From NCBI GenBank assembly GCA_025359105.1, contig JANYHK010000067.1:1-64000 (forward strand): a DNA stretch of 64,000 nt, in the 5' to 3' direction. The notes beneath the pieces were generated by a model, which saw only the letters and a list, made by a program, of their open reading frames with translations, did not search any database and had not been told where the DNA came from. How positions within the stretch are numbered: the first letter of the stretch is position 1; the number at the start of each line of letters is the position of its first letter. Made by a program: the position numbers and the translations under genes. The DNA comes from Myxococcales bacterium (GTDB taxonomy: Bacteria; Myxococcota_A; Polyangia; Polyangiales; Polyangiaceae). Positions 53,362-62,719 of this stretch are shown here, in pieces.

Positions 53362-54702
53362 CTAGCTCGCTCGGGTGACCGTCACCACGGCCGTGGACGC
53401 TGCCTCATTGATCGAGACCACGGTCACGGTGACGCCTCCGCGCGTCACGCTCATTGCCGCCGCGAGCGCTTTGTCGGGAGCCCCGCTGAGCACGATCTTC
53501 ACCCGGTTCGCCGCGTCCACGAGATGAACGAGGACTCGCGTGGCCGGCGCGCCAATGTCCCAGCCGGTGTTCCGAATGAGCTCCACGGTGTAGTAGCCGC
53601 TGGCGCCGTTCGGGATCTTCACGACGCGGACCCCGGCGACGTCGGGGCGGTTGACGGCGGCGAGCGTCATCGTGCTCGTCCCCACCGGAGCCGTGACTAG
53701 CTCGGCCCCGAAGAGGTCGATTCCCAGATTCGCCCCGAGCAAGAGACGCTCGCCTGCGACGAAGCCGTTCGCACCCGGCGCGCCGTCGCGATCACGCATG
53801 CCGGGAGCGGCGTGCGCGTAATTCAGCTGCGCGCTCATCTCGTCCCACGCGTCGCAATAGTCACCAGGAGCCCCGCCGCAGCTACTGAGAAGCTCGTCCT
53901 GCGTGTGCTGCAAGCCGTAGCTGTGGCCGATCTCGTGGGCCATGAAGTTCGTGTCGAGGTGATCTTGCGCGATCGTGACCGTCGCCCCTCCGCCGGAGCC
54001 GTCGTCCGCGTAGTCGGCGCTTATCACCGAGATGACTCGGAAGTAGCTTCCCAGCGCGAGCGAAGGGTTGGCTTTCTGCGCGGCAGCGACGCATGCGTCG
54101 TTGAGCGCCACGCGGCCAACCTTGGTCGGATCGATCGACGGATCGGTGACGCTTCCCATCGAGTACCACCCCGCGACCTGCGAGCCGCTCAGGTCGAGAC
54201 GGCCGTAGGTCATCTCGGCGTAGTAATCGAAGAGATTGTCCTTCCCAGACCCGCTCGCCAAGAGCAGCTGCCGCGTCGCACCCTCGGCGACGCCGGTGTC
54301 CGTCGTTTCGTTGTACTTGCACATGATCGCGAGGGTCGGCGCCTGCTTCGCGTCGGGCCGCATGCAGCGCGCGCCCGCGCTGACGAGCCCGGGGTTGCAC
54401 GTTCCCCCGCAGGACAAGAGCCCCGGCGCGCCGCACGGAACGCACACGCTCCGTCCGGCGTTGTACGTCAGGCCCGTGAGGCACGCGTACGGGCACGATG
54501 TCTGTTCCTCGCCGCACGCGTGGCTCCCGGAGCCCGAGCAGGTGTCGGGATCGGAGTCGACCGTGCAGATCGGCTTCTTCTTCGCCGGTGCGATCTCGCT
54601 CGTCCCCCACGACTCGATGCCGGTCGCCGTCTCGTTCGCGGAGCTTCCGCACGCGGCCGTCGCCGGAAGGAGTAGCCACAAGGCGTGTTTCATCGATCGC
54701 AT
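53362..54702 (-). CDS. Metzincin-like metallopeptidase lipoprotein
   Basis: A 446-aa protein. The ATG at 54702 has a good Shine-Dalgarno (GGAG, 7 nt spacing) and yields a lipoprotein signal (MKHALWLLLPATAAC). A Cys-rich segment (about 50-115, CTVDSDPDTCSGSGSHAC) precedes the peptidase domain (about 120-330), with the zinc motif HEIGHSYGLQH and the downstream WDEMSAQ containing a Met-turn-like Met, as in metzincins. A beta-rich C-terminal domain follows. It would cut proteins outside the cell; the substrate is unknown. It faces the broken PLC gene at its 3' end, 90 bp away. Confidence 0.8.
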   Translation of the reverse strand: MRSMKHALWLLLPATAACGSSANETATGIESWGTSEIAPAKKKPICTVDSDPDTCSGSGSHACGEEQTSCPYACLTGLTYNAGRSVCVPCGAPGLLSCGGTCNPGLVSAGARCMRPDAKQAPTLAIMCKYNETTDTGVAEGATRQLLLASGSGKDNLFDYYAEMTYGRLDLSGSQVAGWYSMGSVTDPSIDPTKVGRVALNDACVAAAQKANPSLALGSYFRVISVISADYADDGSGGGATVTIAQDHLDTNFMAHEIGHSYGLQHTQDELLSSCGGAPGDYCDAWDEMSAQLNYAHAAPGMRDRDGAPGANGFVAGERLLLGANLGIDLFGAELVTAPVGTSTMTLAAVNRPDVAGVRVVKIPNGASGYYTVELIRNTGWDIGAPATRVLVHLVDAANRVKIVLSGAPDKALAAAMSVTRGGVTVTVVSINEAASTAVVTVTRAS

Positions 54703-54910
54703 GATGATTCTCCTGCAGGTGGCGCCCGCGCGAGACGACGCAGGCTGCCGTACGCAGCGTGTGTCGCACGCGTCCACCGACGCTCGCCTTCGGAGAGGTG
54801 TTCGTCTTTGGGGCGTGGAACCTGACAGAAGACCGAAAGACCCCGTCCGATTACTTCGCGACGCGCGGCTGGCTGCTCGGTCGCCGTCGGTCGTTGCAAG
54901 CCCGTGAGGC

Positions 54911-55846
54911 TCAGATCCCGCCGGCCGGAACTGCGACGAGCTCGCCCGCGCGCGGAACGGCGCACGTCACCGCCGGCAGCGCGGTGGAGATCGCCCGGGC
55001 GAAGAGCCCGGCAGCGCCTTCGACGAGGGTCGCGAGCGCGTACTTCGCGAAGGGATCGGAGAAGGTTGCCTCGGCGTGCGAAGGCATCACGAGACGCACG
55101 CCGAGCTTCTTGGCGGCGACGACGGCGTCGTCCGGCGTCATGACGTGCAGCGCACCGGTGCGAACGCGGGTGCCGTCGACGGGGAGGATGGCGGTGGTGG
55201 GCTTCATGCGCTCGGCGATCGCGTCGATCCCGTCGAAGAGGCGTGTATCACCTGCAAAATACACACAACGTCCGGCACCTTCGACGACGTAGCCGACCTC
55301 GTACACGTCGTGCTGCGCAGGGACCGCGGTCACCTTCGCGCGCCCGACGGGGACGCTCTCCCACGCGGGCAGGACGACGATGTCCTTGAAGCCGAGCGCC
55401 TTGAGCTGGAGCGCGAGGCCGTCGGTCGCCACGATCGCCTTGGCGCGCTTGTCGAGCCGATCGAGCGCGCGCATGTCCGCGTGGTCGGCGTGGTCGTGCG
55501 TGACGAGCACGGCGTCGAGCTCGCCGATCTGCTCGGGCAACGTCGCCGGGCCGCGCACGTGCGACAGGGCGCCGAATGCCGGATCGTAGAACCAGGGATC
55601 GGTCAGGAGGCGTGCGCCAGCCACCGAGAGGAGGTGGGTCGAGTGGCCGACGTGGACGAGCGCGCCGTCGGCGAGCGCCGGCGACGACGCGAGATCGGCG
55701 CGGCTCTGGGCGAAGCGCTCGCGACCCGACGGCGGCGCGATCCGAGCATGGTCGAGCGTGCCGCGCAGCTTCACGACCTCGAGCGCGCCGATGCCCACGC
55801 CGGCGAGGGCAGCAGCGAGCGCGCGACGACGCGTGACTCGGTTCAC
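54911..55846 (-). CDS. MBL-fold metallohydrolase (UlaG/NAPE-PLD-like)
   Basis: A 311-aa protein with a twin-Arg-like N-terminal signal/anchor (TRRRALAAALAGVG). The metallo-beta-lactamase motif THDHADHAD (about 115-123) is present, with later metal ligands in FAGDTRLF and SHAEAT. The overall pattern, including VHVGHSTHLLSVAGARLLTDPWF, matches the UlaG/NAPE-PLD branch that hydrolyses phosphodiesters or lactones. It begins 40 bp after the diiron-oxidase-like gene, so it is likely in the same operon. It is probably exported. Substrate unknown. Confidence 0.8.
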   Translation of the reverse strand: MNRVTRRRALAAALAGVGIGALEVVKLRGTLDHARIAPPSGRERFAQSRADLASSPALADGALVHVGHSTHLLSVAGARLLTDPWFYDPAFGALSHVRGPATLPEQIGELDAVLVTHDHADHADMRALDRLDKRAKAIVATDGLALQLKALGFKDIVVLPAWESVPVGRAKVTAVPAQHDVYEVGYVVEGAGRCVYFAGDTRLFDGIDAIAERMKPTTAILPVDGTRVRTGALHVMTPDDAVVAAKKLGVRLVMPSHAEATFSDPFAKYALATLVEGAAGLFARAISTALPAVTCAVPRAGELVAVPAGGI

Positions 55847-55886
55847 TGGAGCAGTCTAGCGCAGACCTCGGCGAGGGCCGAAGCGC

Positions 55887-56747
55887 TCACGCGCGGAGCT
55901 GGGCGTAGAGCTTCTGCATCGTCGGGCGCGCGCGCTCGGCGAGCGAGCGAACGGCGCCCTCGAGGCGCTGCCCGGTGCGCCAGCCGTCCCAGGCGGTGAG
56001 CGCGATCTCGTGGGCGATGGACCGCGGCCGCGCGCCGTCGGGCCTCGCCGCGCGCGGCTGCCGCCACCGGACGACGGCGCTCTGCACACCGCTCCAGAAG
56101 CGACCGCGCGCGGCCAGGCTCAGCATCGCGCCGCGACGCACCTGGGCCTGCGCGTCCTCGTTCGTCGCGTAGAGAGCCAGCGCCTCCTCGAGCCATGCGC
56201 CGTGGTCCTCGTCCTGCGCGACGTGGAGCGTGAAGTAGCCGATCTCCGCATCATTGAAGCCCGCGCGCCGCAGGCCCGGGATGATCGCCTCGAACATCCG
56301 CGGGATGGCCCACTCGTGCCCGGGGCCGACGGCTCCGAGCCCGACGAGGAACGGCTCCTCGGTCACGATGCGCCGGTGCGCGCGGATGAAGCCGTCGGCC
56401 GGCGCGGGGACCCGCACGTCGAGCCTGCCGGGGACGTCGCTGCCGCACGCATGGAGGAAGTGGCCGTAGAGCGTCGCGTGGTCCTCGCCGCGCGAGCCTT
56501 CGCCGTACTCGTCGACGAGCACCTTGGCGAGCCACAGCTTCGCCTCGCTCGACGGCGCACGGCAAAGGAGGCGCTCGAGGTAGCTCGTGAAGACGCACAC
56601 GAGCGGGTAGTGGTTCTCGCCGAAGACGCGGTAGTCGTGGCGCGAAAACGGCGCGGTGGCGATGCGGTTCAGGAAGATGTGGTTGGTCGCCGGGTGCGTC
56701 TCGATGTCGCGCCGCAGCTCGGCGAGGAACGCCTTCGACGGCGTCAT
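55887..56747 (-). CDS. Haem-oxygenase-like diiron oxidase family protein
   Basis: A 286-aa helical protein of the 'iron-containing redox enzyme' (HDO, PF14518-like) family. Candidate metal ligands fall at spacings known for this family: Glu80 or Glu83, His90 (DEYGEGSRGEDH), Glu145, His175, Asp179 and His182 (HVAQDEDH). Relatives cleave C-C or N-O bonds or desaturate lipids and amino acids using Fe/O2. Its ATG overlaps the stop of the radical SAM gene by 4 bp (ATGA). The pair is then joined by the MBL-fold gene. The assigned reaction is inference; the family assignment is sound. Confidence 0.83.
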   Translation of the reverse strand: MTPSKAFLAELRRDIETHPATNHIFLNRIATAPFSRHDYRVFGENHYPLVCVFTSYLERLLCRAPSSEAKLWLAKVLVDEYGEGSRGEDHATLYGHFLHACGSDVPGRLDVRVPAPADGFIRAHRRIVTEEPFLVGLGAVGPGHEWAIPRMFEAIIPGLRRAGFNDAEIGYFTLHVAQDEDHGAWLEEALALYATNEDAQAQVRRGAMLSLAARGRFWSGVQSAVVRWRQPRAARPDGARPRSIAHEIALTAWDGWRTGQRLEGAVRSLAERARPTMQKLYAQLRA

Positions 56748-58357
56748 TGCGCGGCTCCTTCCAGATCGTCGACCCACGTGCGCCTCGGGATGCGCAGGCG
56801 CACGAGGCCGTCCGCGGCCGCGAGCTTGTTCGCTGCCTTCTCGGCCGCCGGCTCGTCGCCGGTCGGGTAGGTGATGTCCTGCCACGTCAGCCCCGCCTTT
56901 GCGCCGGGCCCGTTCATCAGCCCCTCCTCGTCGCGAAGGAAGGACCGGTAGTCGTAGTGCACGCGCTGGTAGCGCCACGTGCGCGCGTAGAACCACGCCA
57001 TCCCCAGGAGGATCCTCGCGACGAACTTCGTCCGACGCTTGACGATGACCTCGAACGCCGCGCGCACGCTGGAGTCTGTCTCGTCGTAAAAGCGGCACAT
57101 CTGCTTGTAGAACTCGTCGCGCGGCAGTCGCGTCGGGAGCACGGCGTGGGGCAGATCGAACAGCCGGTGGTCGGTGGTCAGCAGCTTGTCCGCGTACGCG
57201 CGGTACAGCTGCGTCCCCGGGAGCGGCGTCAGGATCGTGAAGAGCGGGATCGCGATCTTCAGGCTCCGCACGTACTCGAAGAGCTGCTCGAACTGAGCGA
57301 CCGTCCAGTCCGCGCGCGCCATGAAGATGCCCGTCATGAAGATGCCGTTTTCGGCCATGACCTCGTTGGCCTTCTGGTTTTTCTGCCAGGTGTTCTTCTT
57401 GCGGAGCGCGGCGAGGTTGTCGTCGTCGTTCGACTCGTAGCCGCTCAGCACCATCACGAGACCGTTGCGGGCGAGCCGCGCGATGAGCTGCGGGTGGTCG
57501 GCGGCAAAATCGGTGCGCCCCTGCGTGAGCCAGTACTTCTTCACGCCGCGGCGCTCGAGCTCGTCGCAGAGCTGCTCCGCGCGCTTCTTGCTGGTGAGGA
57601 AATTGTCGTCGAGGACGAAGACGAACGGCTCGTCGCACGCCTCCATCTGATCGACGATTCGCTTCGCCGAGAGGAAGCGCGTGCGCCGCTCGTAAAATTC
57701 CCAGATCGCGCAGAAGTTGCAATCGAACGAGCAGCCGCGGCTCGTGAAGATCGACGCCATCGGCCGGACGCCGGTGAAAAAATACCGACCCTTGTACTTT
57801 GCAACGAGTCGCCGGTCGGGCACCGGCAGCTCGTCGAGGTTCGCCGTCTGCTCGCGCTTGCCGTTCGCGCGGCGCACGCCGTCCGCGTCGCGGTAGCGCA
57901 CGCCCATGACGCCCGTGAATGTGCGGTCGTTTTCTGCCCGCTGCGCGTCCCAGCGCGCGCACAGCTCACGGAACGTTAGCTCCCCTTCCCCCTGCACGAC
58001 GACGTCGACGTAGGGCTCGTCGAACTCGTCGGGGCAGAGCGTCGGGTGGTGACCGCCGACGACGGTGAGCGCCTGCGGCCGGATCGCGCGGGCCATCCTG
58101 AGGACGGCCTTCGCCTGGTAGGCGTCCGTGGTCATGCTCGTCGTGCCGACGACATCGGGCGCGAAGCTCACGAGCTCGCGGGCGAGCGCGTCCTCGTCCT
58201 CGAGCCGCAAGTCGAGCACGCGGACCTCGTGCTGATCGCCGACGGCGGCCCCCACGGCCGTGAGCGCCACGGGCTCCGACAACCAGACGACGTTTTCGAG
58301 CCCCAGACGCCCGTTTTCGAACGGCGTCGGCATCACCAGGAGCACCCGCATGTTCAC
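56744..58357 (-). CDS. B12-binding domain radical SAM protein
   Basis: A 537-aa protein. The N-terminal cobalamin-binding-like domain (about 1-140) shows DVVGTTSMTTDAYQA, VVGGHHPTLCPDEF and QGEGE. The radical SAM core (about 195-430) has the CxxxCxxC cluster motif Cys209, Cys213 and Cys216 (RGCSFDCNFC). A C-terminal helical extension is present (about 435-537). The domain order is that of the BchE/HpnP/HpnJ-type cobalamin-dependent enzymes, which methylate or rearrange unactivated carbons, often in lipids or natural products. It heads an operon with the HDO protein and an MBL-fold hydrolase. Two near ATGs at 58357 and 58351 exist. Confidence 0.86.
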   Translation of the reverse strand: MNMRVLLVMPTPFENGRLGLENVVWLSEPVALTAVGAAVGDQHEVRVLDLRLEDEDALARELVSFAPDVVGTTSMTTDAYQAKAVLRMARAIRPQALTVVGGHHPTLCPDEFDEPYVDVVVQGEGELTFRELCARWDAQRAENDRTFTGVMGVRYRDADGVRRANGKREQTANLDELPVPDRRLVAKYKGRYFFTGVRPMASIFTSRGCSFDCNFCAIWEFYERRTRFLSAKRIVDQMEACDEPFVFVLDDNFLTSKKRAEQLCDELERRGVKKYWLTQGRTDFAADHPQLIARLARNGLVMVLSGYESNDDDNLAALRKKNTWQKNQKANEVMAENGIFMTGIFMARADWTVAQFEQLFEYVRSLKIAIPLFTILTPLPGTQLYRAYADKLLTTDHRLFDLPHAVLPTRLPRDEFYKQMCRFYDETDSSVRAAFEVIVKRRTKFVARILLGMAWFYARTWRYQRVHYDYRSFLRDEEGLMNGPGAKAGLTWQDITYPTGDEPAAEKAANKLAAADGLVRLRIPRRTWVDDLEGAAQ

Positions 58358-58475
58358 CTGCCTCCGTGGGTGGCTTCGTCACGCCTCCATTATTGGATGC
58401 ACCGCGACGAAGTCTTGTGGGCTTCCGTGGGTCAGGGTGGCCAGCGCGCCGCTACCGGCGAAAAAGGCCTGTCAA

Positions 58476-59984
58476 CTAGGTCTTTTCTGGCTCGGCGCCT
58501 GCGGGGGCCTCGTCGTCTTCCGGTTTCGGCGCGTCGGCCTTCTTGTCCTTGCCGACGAGCTTCTTGTCGCGCTTGGCCTTCGGCGCATCGGCGAGCGTCG
58601 TGGCCTTGCGCGACTTCGCGGCCGGCGGCGCGGGGGCCTCGTCCGCGGGGGCGCTCGCCTCCTCGTCCGCGGGCTCTTCTTCCTCTTCGTCCCCGTCGTC
58701 CTCGGCGGCAACCTTGGGCGCTGTCTCGGCGCCCGCAGGGAGGCCGAGGCTCATCGCGGCCTTGGGGTTCCTGCGCGCCTCTTCCCAGAACTTCGCATAG
58801 AAGTACGAGACCGCGCACGCCGTCAGCAGCGCGATCCACTGGCTCGTGGAGAGCTGGATCGTGGTGGTCTCGCCGAAGCTGGCCGGCTTCAGCCACACGA
58901 ACGCGGCCAGCGGGGTGGCGAGCGCGACGATTCGCGCGATCGTTCGCAGGCGCTCGTTCTGGATACCGAGCGCGATGCCGAACGTGAAGCCGATCGCCAT
59001 CAAGAGCAGCGCGCCGGGGATGAGGACGTGCTCCGCCATCGCCGGGCCGTAGACGCCGCGCTCCTCGTCGTCGCGGATGACCTCGAGCAAGAAGCGCAGA
59101 ACGCCGTAGCCGAAGACGAACAGGAAGAAGATCTGTCCGCGGAATTTCTGGTTCTTGCGCTGCCACAGCAGAAGAGTGAGGAGCAGCAAGCCGCAGAGCG
59201 ACTCGTAGATTTGCGTCGGGTGGACCGGCAACGACGAGTTCAGCGCGAGCGCCTTGTCGTGGTGCGTGACGAGGTGGCGCACGTACGCCGGCGACCCCTG
59301 GCCGCTGTCGAGCGTCGAGTCGGGCCAGTGCGGGAAGGTGCCGAGCTTCTGCAGCCACATCGGCGCGTCCTTCGTGAGCGTCGTGCCGAAGTCGCAGCCG
59401 AAGAGGTAGCAGCCGATGCGCGTGACGAGCAGACCCGACGCGAGGCTCGGAACGGCGACGTCGGCCCATGGCATCAAGCGGATGCGGTGGCGCGAGAGGT
59501 ACATCCAGCTTCCGACGTAGCCGCCGAGGAAGCCGCCGTACGCAACGAGGCCGCCACGACGCAGCGCGAAGATGTCGGCGAACGTCTTGAACTCGTCGAG
59601 GTTGGTGACGATGTAGAGCACGCGCGACCCGACGATCGCGGCCACCGCGGTGAAGACGTAGCAGTTGGCCATCGTCTCCTTGGGCAGCCCGTCGCGCTCG
59701 GCGAGGGTGAGCGTCAGGTACCAGCCGACGACGAGCGACAGGCCGAGCATGACGCCGTACGAGTAGATCGGCACGAAGGGGGCTTCGTACGTCTTGTCGC
59801 GGAAGTACCAGGCGCCGAGGGCGGCGGCGAAGCCGATGAGGACTCCGCCGAGCGCGCCCTGCTTGTCCTGCTTCCTCTGGGACCACGCGCCGTAGAGCAG
59901 CGTGATCACCGCTATGGCGACGAGCGCCCACCAGATCTTGAGCGGCCGATTCGGCAGGGGGATGCGGATCAGGATGGGGTGCAT
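58476..59984 (-). CDS. Prolipoprotein diacylglyceryl transferase family protein with extra C-terminal tail
   Basis: A 502-aa polytopic membrane protein, against about 270-290 aa for standard Lgt. The Lgt core is recognisable: GGLVAYGGFLGG, RIGCYLFGCDFG (RxGC...GC.xG form instead of RxGN...NGE.xG) and VHPTQIYES. An extra N-terminal helix, two or three extra C-terminal helices and then a 75-residue cytoplasmic tail (acidic, then Lys/Ala-rich) are added. It transfers diacylglycerol to prolipoproteins if it is a true Lgt. Given the motif variation, a divergent paralogue is possible. ATG 59984 was chosen because it begins the hydrophobic part. It is divergent from a lipoprotein gene. Confidence 0.8.
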   Translation of the reverse strand: MHPILIRIPLPNRPLKIWWALVAIAVITLLYGAWSQRKQDKQGALGGVLIGFAAALGAWYFRDKTYEAPFVPIYSYGVMLGLSLVVGWYLTLTLAERDGLPKETMANCYVFTAVAAIVGSRVLYIVTNLDEFKTFADIFALRRGGLVAYGGFLGGYVGSWMYLSRHRIRLMPWADVAVPSLASGLLVTRIGCYLFGCDFGTTLTKDAPMWLQKLGTFPHWPDSTLDSGQGSPAYVRHLVTHHDKALALNSSLPVHPTQIYESLCGLLLLTLLLWQRKNQKFRGQIFFLFVFGYGVLRFLLEVIRDDEERGVYGPAMAEHVLIPGALLLMAIGFTFGIALGIQNERLRTIARIVALATPLAAFVWLKPASFGETTTIQLSTSQWIALLTACAVSYFYAKFWEEARRNPKAAMSLGLPAGAETAPKVAAEDDGDEEEEEPADEEASAPADEAPAPPAAKSRKATTLADAPKAKRDKKLVGKDKKADAPKPEDDEAPAGAEPEKT

Positions 59985-60037
59985 GGCAGGGGACGGTCTT
60001 ACACAAAAGCCGCGACATTCGCACGTCGTGCTAAAAA

Positions 60038-61066
60038 GTGGCCGTGAACAGCCGGCCTTTTCCCTTCCCCCGCCCCTCCGATGCATCGCGCCACCGCCCC
60101 GCCGCGCCGCGCCTCGGCCTCCTCGGCCCGCTGCTCCTCGGCGCGGCGGCCTGCGTTCCCCCCGGGAACAGCACCCCCAGCGACTCCGGCGGCCCCACGG
60201 CGACCGCGGCCGCGACCTCGACGGTGCGCCCGTCGGTGAACGTCATGACGGCCCCGTTCAGCGACAATTTCGACCGTCCGAACACGCCCTTCGGCGCGAA
60301 TACCGGAGCGGACGCGGCCTCGCCCGGCACGCCGACCCTCATCGTCCTGGGCGACGCGGGCCCGGCCAGGGGCGCGGATGCGGCCGCCGGGAGCGCCAGA
60401 GCCGCCGACGCCCAGGCCACCGACGCCAGGGCGGACGCGCCGGGCGAAGGGGGCATGGCCGCCGTGGCGACGGTCGACGCTGCCCCCGCCGTGAACCCGG
60501 AGATGGAGCCGGTCGGCCCGGACTGGATGGTCACCTCGCCCCCGCTGCACGCCTGGCGCATCGAAAACGGCAAGCTGTGCGGCCAGAACGCCAAGAACCA
60601 CGGCATCTGGCTGAAGCGGACGCTGCCGGTGAACGCGCGCATCGAATACGACGCCATCACCTACTCCGAAGAAGGCGACCTGAAATCGGAGATCTGGGGC
60701 GACGGCGTGTCCGCCGCGACGAGCACGTCGTACACGAACGCGACGTCGTACCTGGCGATCTACGGGGGCTGGAAGAACAAGTTCCACGTCCTCGCGCGCA
60801 TCAACGAGCACGGCGACGATCGCAAGGAAATCAAGGTCGATCCGACGAGCGACGACCCGCGCCAGAAGGCGGTCGTCAAGGGGCAGCAGTACCACGTGAA
60901 GGTGGAGCGGACCGACGGCAAGACCGTGAAATTCTACGTCGACGACCTCGAGTACCTGACCTTCGCGGATGGCGCTCCTCTCACCGGCGCGGGCCACGAC
61001 CACTTCGGCTTCAACGAGTGGCAGGTCAAGGTCTGCTACGACAACGTGAAAATCACGCCTCTCTGA
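60038..61066 (+). CDS. Lipoprotein with jelly-roll (DUF1080/LamG-like) domain
   Basis: A 342-aa lipoprotein from GTG 60038 or GTG 60044. The signal (RLGLLGPLLLGAAAC) follows a basic, Pro-rich n-region of about 28 residues, longer than usual. An Ala/Asp/Gly-rich linker (about 45-160) leads to a C-terminal beta-sandwich (about 160-340): APLHAWRIENGKLCG-like start, IWLKRTLPVNARIEYDAI, and VKVERTDGKTVKFYVDDLEY. This is the family-16/DUF1080 sugar-binding-like fold. It is probably a surface carbohydrate-binding protein. The divergent neighbour (53 bp) is the Lgt-family gene. Confidence 0.7.
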   Translation: MAVNSRPFPFPRPSDASRHRPAAPRLGLLGPLLLGAAACVPPGNSTPSDSGGPTATAAATSTVRPSVNVMTAPFSDNFDRPNTPFGANTGADAASPGTPTLIVLGDAGPARGADAAAGSARAADAQATDARADAPGEGGMAAVATVDAAPAVNPEMEPVGPDWMVTSPPLHAWRIENGKLCGQNAKNHGIWLKRTLPVNARIEYDAITYSEEGDLKSEIWGDGVSAATSTSYTNATSYLAIYGGWKNKFHVLARINEHGDDRKEIKVDPTSDDPRQKAVVKGQQYHVKVERTDGKTVKFYVDDLEYLTFADGAPLTGAGHDHFGFNEWQVKVCYDNVKITPL

Positions 61067-61121
61067 CGCGCCTTTGACGCGCCGGATACGTGCGGCGACC
61101 GCCCCGGGTTCCCTGTAGACT

Positions 61122-62336
61122 GTGCTCGTGGCGGAGACGAAGGTCACCAGCAACTCGAAGACGGGCACGTCGAAGACGGGCACCCGCCAGGCCCGCCAGC
61201 GCGCTCAGAAGGAACAGGAGGCGGACCTCGAGACGCTGGTGACCGAGCTCGAGCAGCGCGTCGACCGCCTGCGCGCCGCCTACGACCAGTATTTCATGGG
61301 GATCGAGAAGCTTCCCCCGCACGTCATCATCAAGGACGTGGAGCGGCGCTTCCAGGATCTGCGAAAGATTCAGATCCGGAACACGGCCCTGCGCTTCAAG
61401 TTCCAGAACACGCTGCAGAAACACAACACGTACCAGTCGTACTGGCAGCGCATCGTCCGACAGATCGAGGAAGGCACGTACAAGCGCGACGTCCGGCGGG
61501 CGAACGAGCGCTTCGGCAACGCGGCGCAGCGTCGAGGCGCCGCGAAGGAGATCGAGATCGACGTCGAGCTCGACGATCTCATGAGCGAGGACGCCGATCT
61601 CGGCGATCTGATGTCGGGCGTCGACGACGACGCCGACGCGCCCGACACGCTGCGGCCCGAAGCGCCCATGAGCTTCGACATGCCGGAGATCCCGCGCGAC
61701 AGCGAATCGAGGCGCTTTCTGACGCTCGATCCGCCGGACGCCGGGATTGCCTTCGTGCCGCAGGCGCCCATCGAGGAGCGGCCGTCGCAGAAGCACCTGG
61801 TACGCATGGACGGAAGGCTCCCGCCGGTCGCGGCGACGCCTCACCTGGCGGGCAAGGCGCAGCTCCCGCGGGTCGCCGCTCCGCCCCCCAAGCAAGCGTC
61901 GGCACCCCGACAAGCCGTGGCGGCGCCGCAGGCCGCGCCTACGCCCGCCGCCGCACCCGCCCCCGCCGCGGCACCTGCCGCCGCGACGCGACGCAAGAGC
62001 ACCGCCCCTCCGCCCAAGGAGGTCCCCCGCCCCGCGCAGCGAAAGAGCGCGCGCCCTCCCGCTCCGACCGCGGGCAACGGGGCGAAGGCCGCCGAGCCGA
62101 AGGCCGCGCCCAAGCCGGGCGATCTCTCCGACCAGCGCCTCCGCCAGCTCTACTCGCAGTACGTCGAGACCAAGCGGGCGCAAAAGGAGTCCACCGCCTC
62201 GCTCTCGTACGAGTCACTCGCCAGGAGCCTCCAGGAGTCGAGCGAGAAGCTCAAGGAGAAGCACGGCGGCAAGAAGGTCGACTTCGAGGTCACCGTGAAG
62301 GACGGCAAGACCATCCTACGGCCGGTCGTGAAGTGA
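61122..62336 (+). CDS. Coiled-coil protein with conserved myxobacterial C-terminal domain (MXAN_5187-like)
   Basis: A 404-aa protein without a signal peptide. The N-terminal region (about 25-135) is charged and helical, predicted to form a coiled coil (EADLETLVTELEQRVDRLRA, FFQ/LRK repeats). A middle Pro/Ala-rich disordered part follows (about 215-320), then a compact C-terminal domain (about 325-404) with QRLRQLYSQYVETKRA, SYESLARSLQESSEKL and KVDFEVTVKDGKTILRPVV, which recalls the MXAN_5187 C-terminal family; this is from memory. Function unknown. Start is GTG 61122 or GTG 61128. It is the last gene before the small convergent gene at 62338. Confidence 0.68.
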   Translation: MLVAETKVTSNSKTGTSKTGTRQARQRAQKEQEADLETLVTELEQRVDRLRAAYDQYFMGIEKLPPHVIIKDVERRFQDLRKIQIRNTALRFKFQNTLQKHNTYQSYWQRIVRQIEEGTYKRDVRRANERFGNAAQRRGAAKEIEIDVELDDLMSEDADLGDLMSGVDDDADAPDTLRPEAPMSFDMPEIPRDSESRRFLTLDPPDAGIAFVPQAPIEERPSQKHLVRMDGRLPPVAATPHLAGKAQLPRVAAPPPKQASAPRQAVAAPQAAPTPAAAPAPAAAPAAATRRKSTAPPPKEVPRPAQRKSARPPAPTAGNGAKAAEPKAAPKPGDLSDQRLRQLYSQYVETKRAQKESTASLSYESLARSLQESSEKLKEKHGGKKVDFEVTVKDGKTILRPVVK

Positions 62337-62337
62337 A

Positions 62338-62613
62338 TCAGTGGGTGTAGGGGCGCGCGGCGGAGCGCACGCTCGGGGGCCGTGAGGACGGCGGGTCGAG
62401 CTCTGCGTCGTCGCAGAACAGGATCGCGCAATGGCGGTTTTGACCCTGCTGGATGCGGCTGCAAAGCTCGACGAGGTCCTCGTCGGAGTCGACGACGCTG
62501 CCCTCGACCGGCTGGGCGGTGCGCGCGTCGTACTTGCAATTGTCGAGGGCGACCCAGCGGCCGCGGTACTCGTCCGTTTGCCGAATCTGAGACCAAGTGA
62601 ACCGACTGACCAT
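62338..62613 (-). CDS. Small hypothetical protein
   Basis: A 91-aa protein. The segment GRWVALDNCKYD, then EGSVVDSDEDLVELCSRIQQGQNRHCAILFCDD resembles short 'stress-response or DUF5678-like' proteins of about 60-90 residues, but I would not name a family. Three Cys are present. There is no signal peptide, and the Pro/Arg-rich tail looks disordered. It is convergent with the coiled-coil gene (1 bp between stops) and divergent from the propeller gene at 62720 (106 bp). Confidence 0.55.
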   Translation of the reverse strand: MVSRFTWSQIRQTDEYRGRWVALDNCKYDARTAQPVEGSVVDSDEDLVELCSRIQQGQNRHCAILFCDDAELDPPSSRPPSVRSAARPYTH

Positions 62614-62719
62614 TCGACCCTCGGATACATGACGGTCGCGGGCGGGTCAAGCTTAGGGTGTGGCACCGATTTCACACTACTGGACATGCGTTCCTTATTG
62701 GCCGGGCGCAGAGGCTCGG

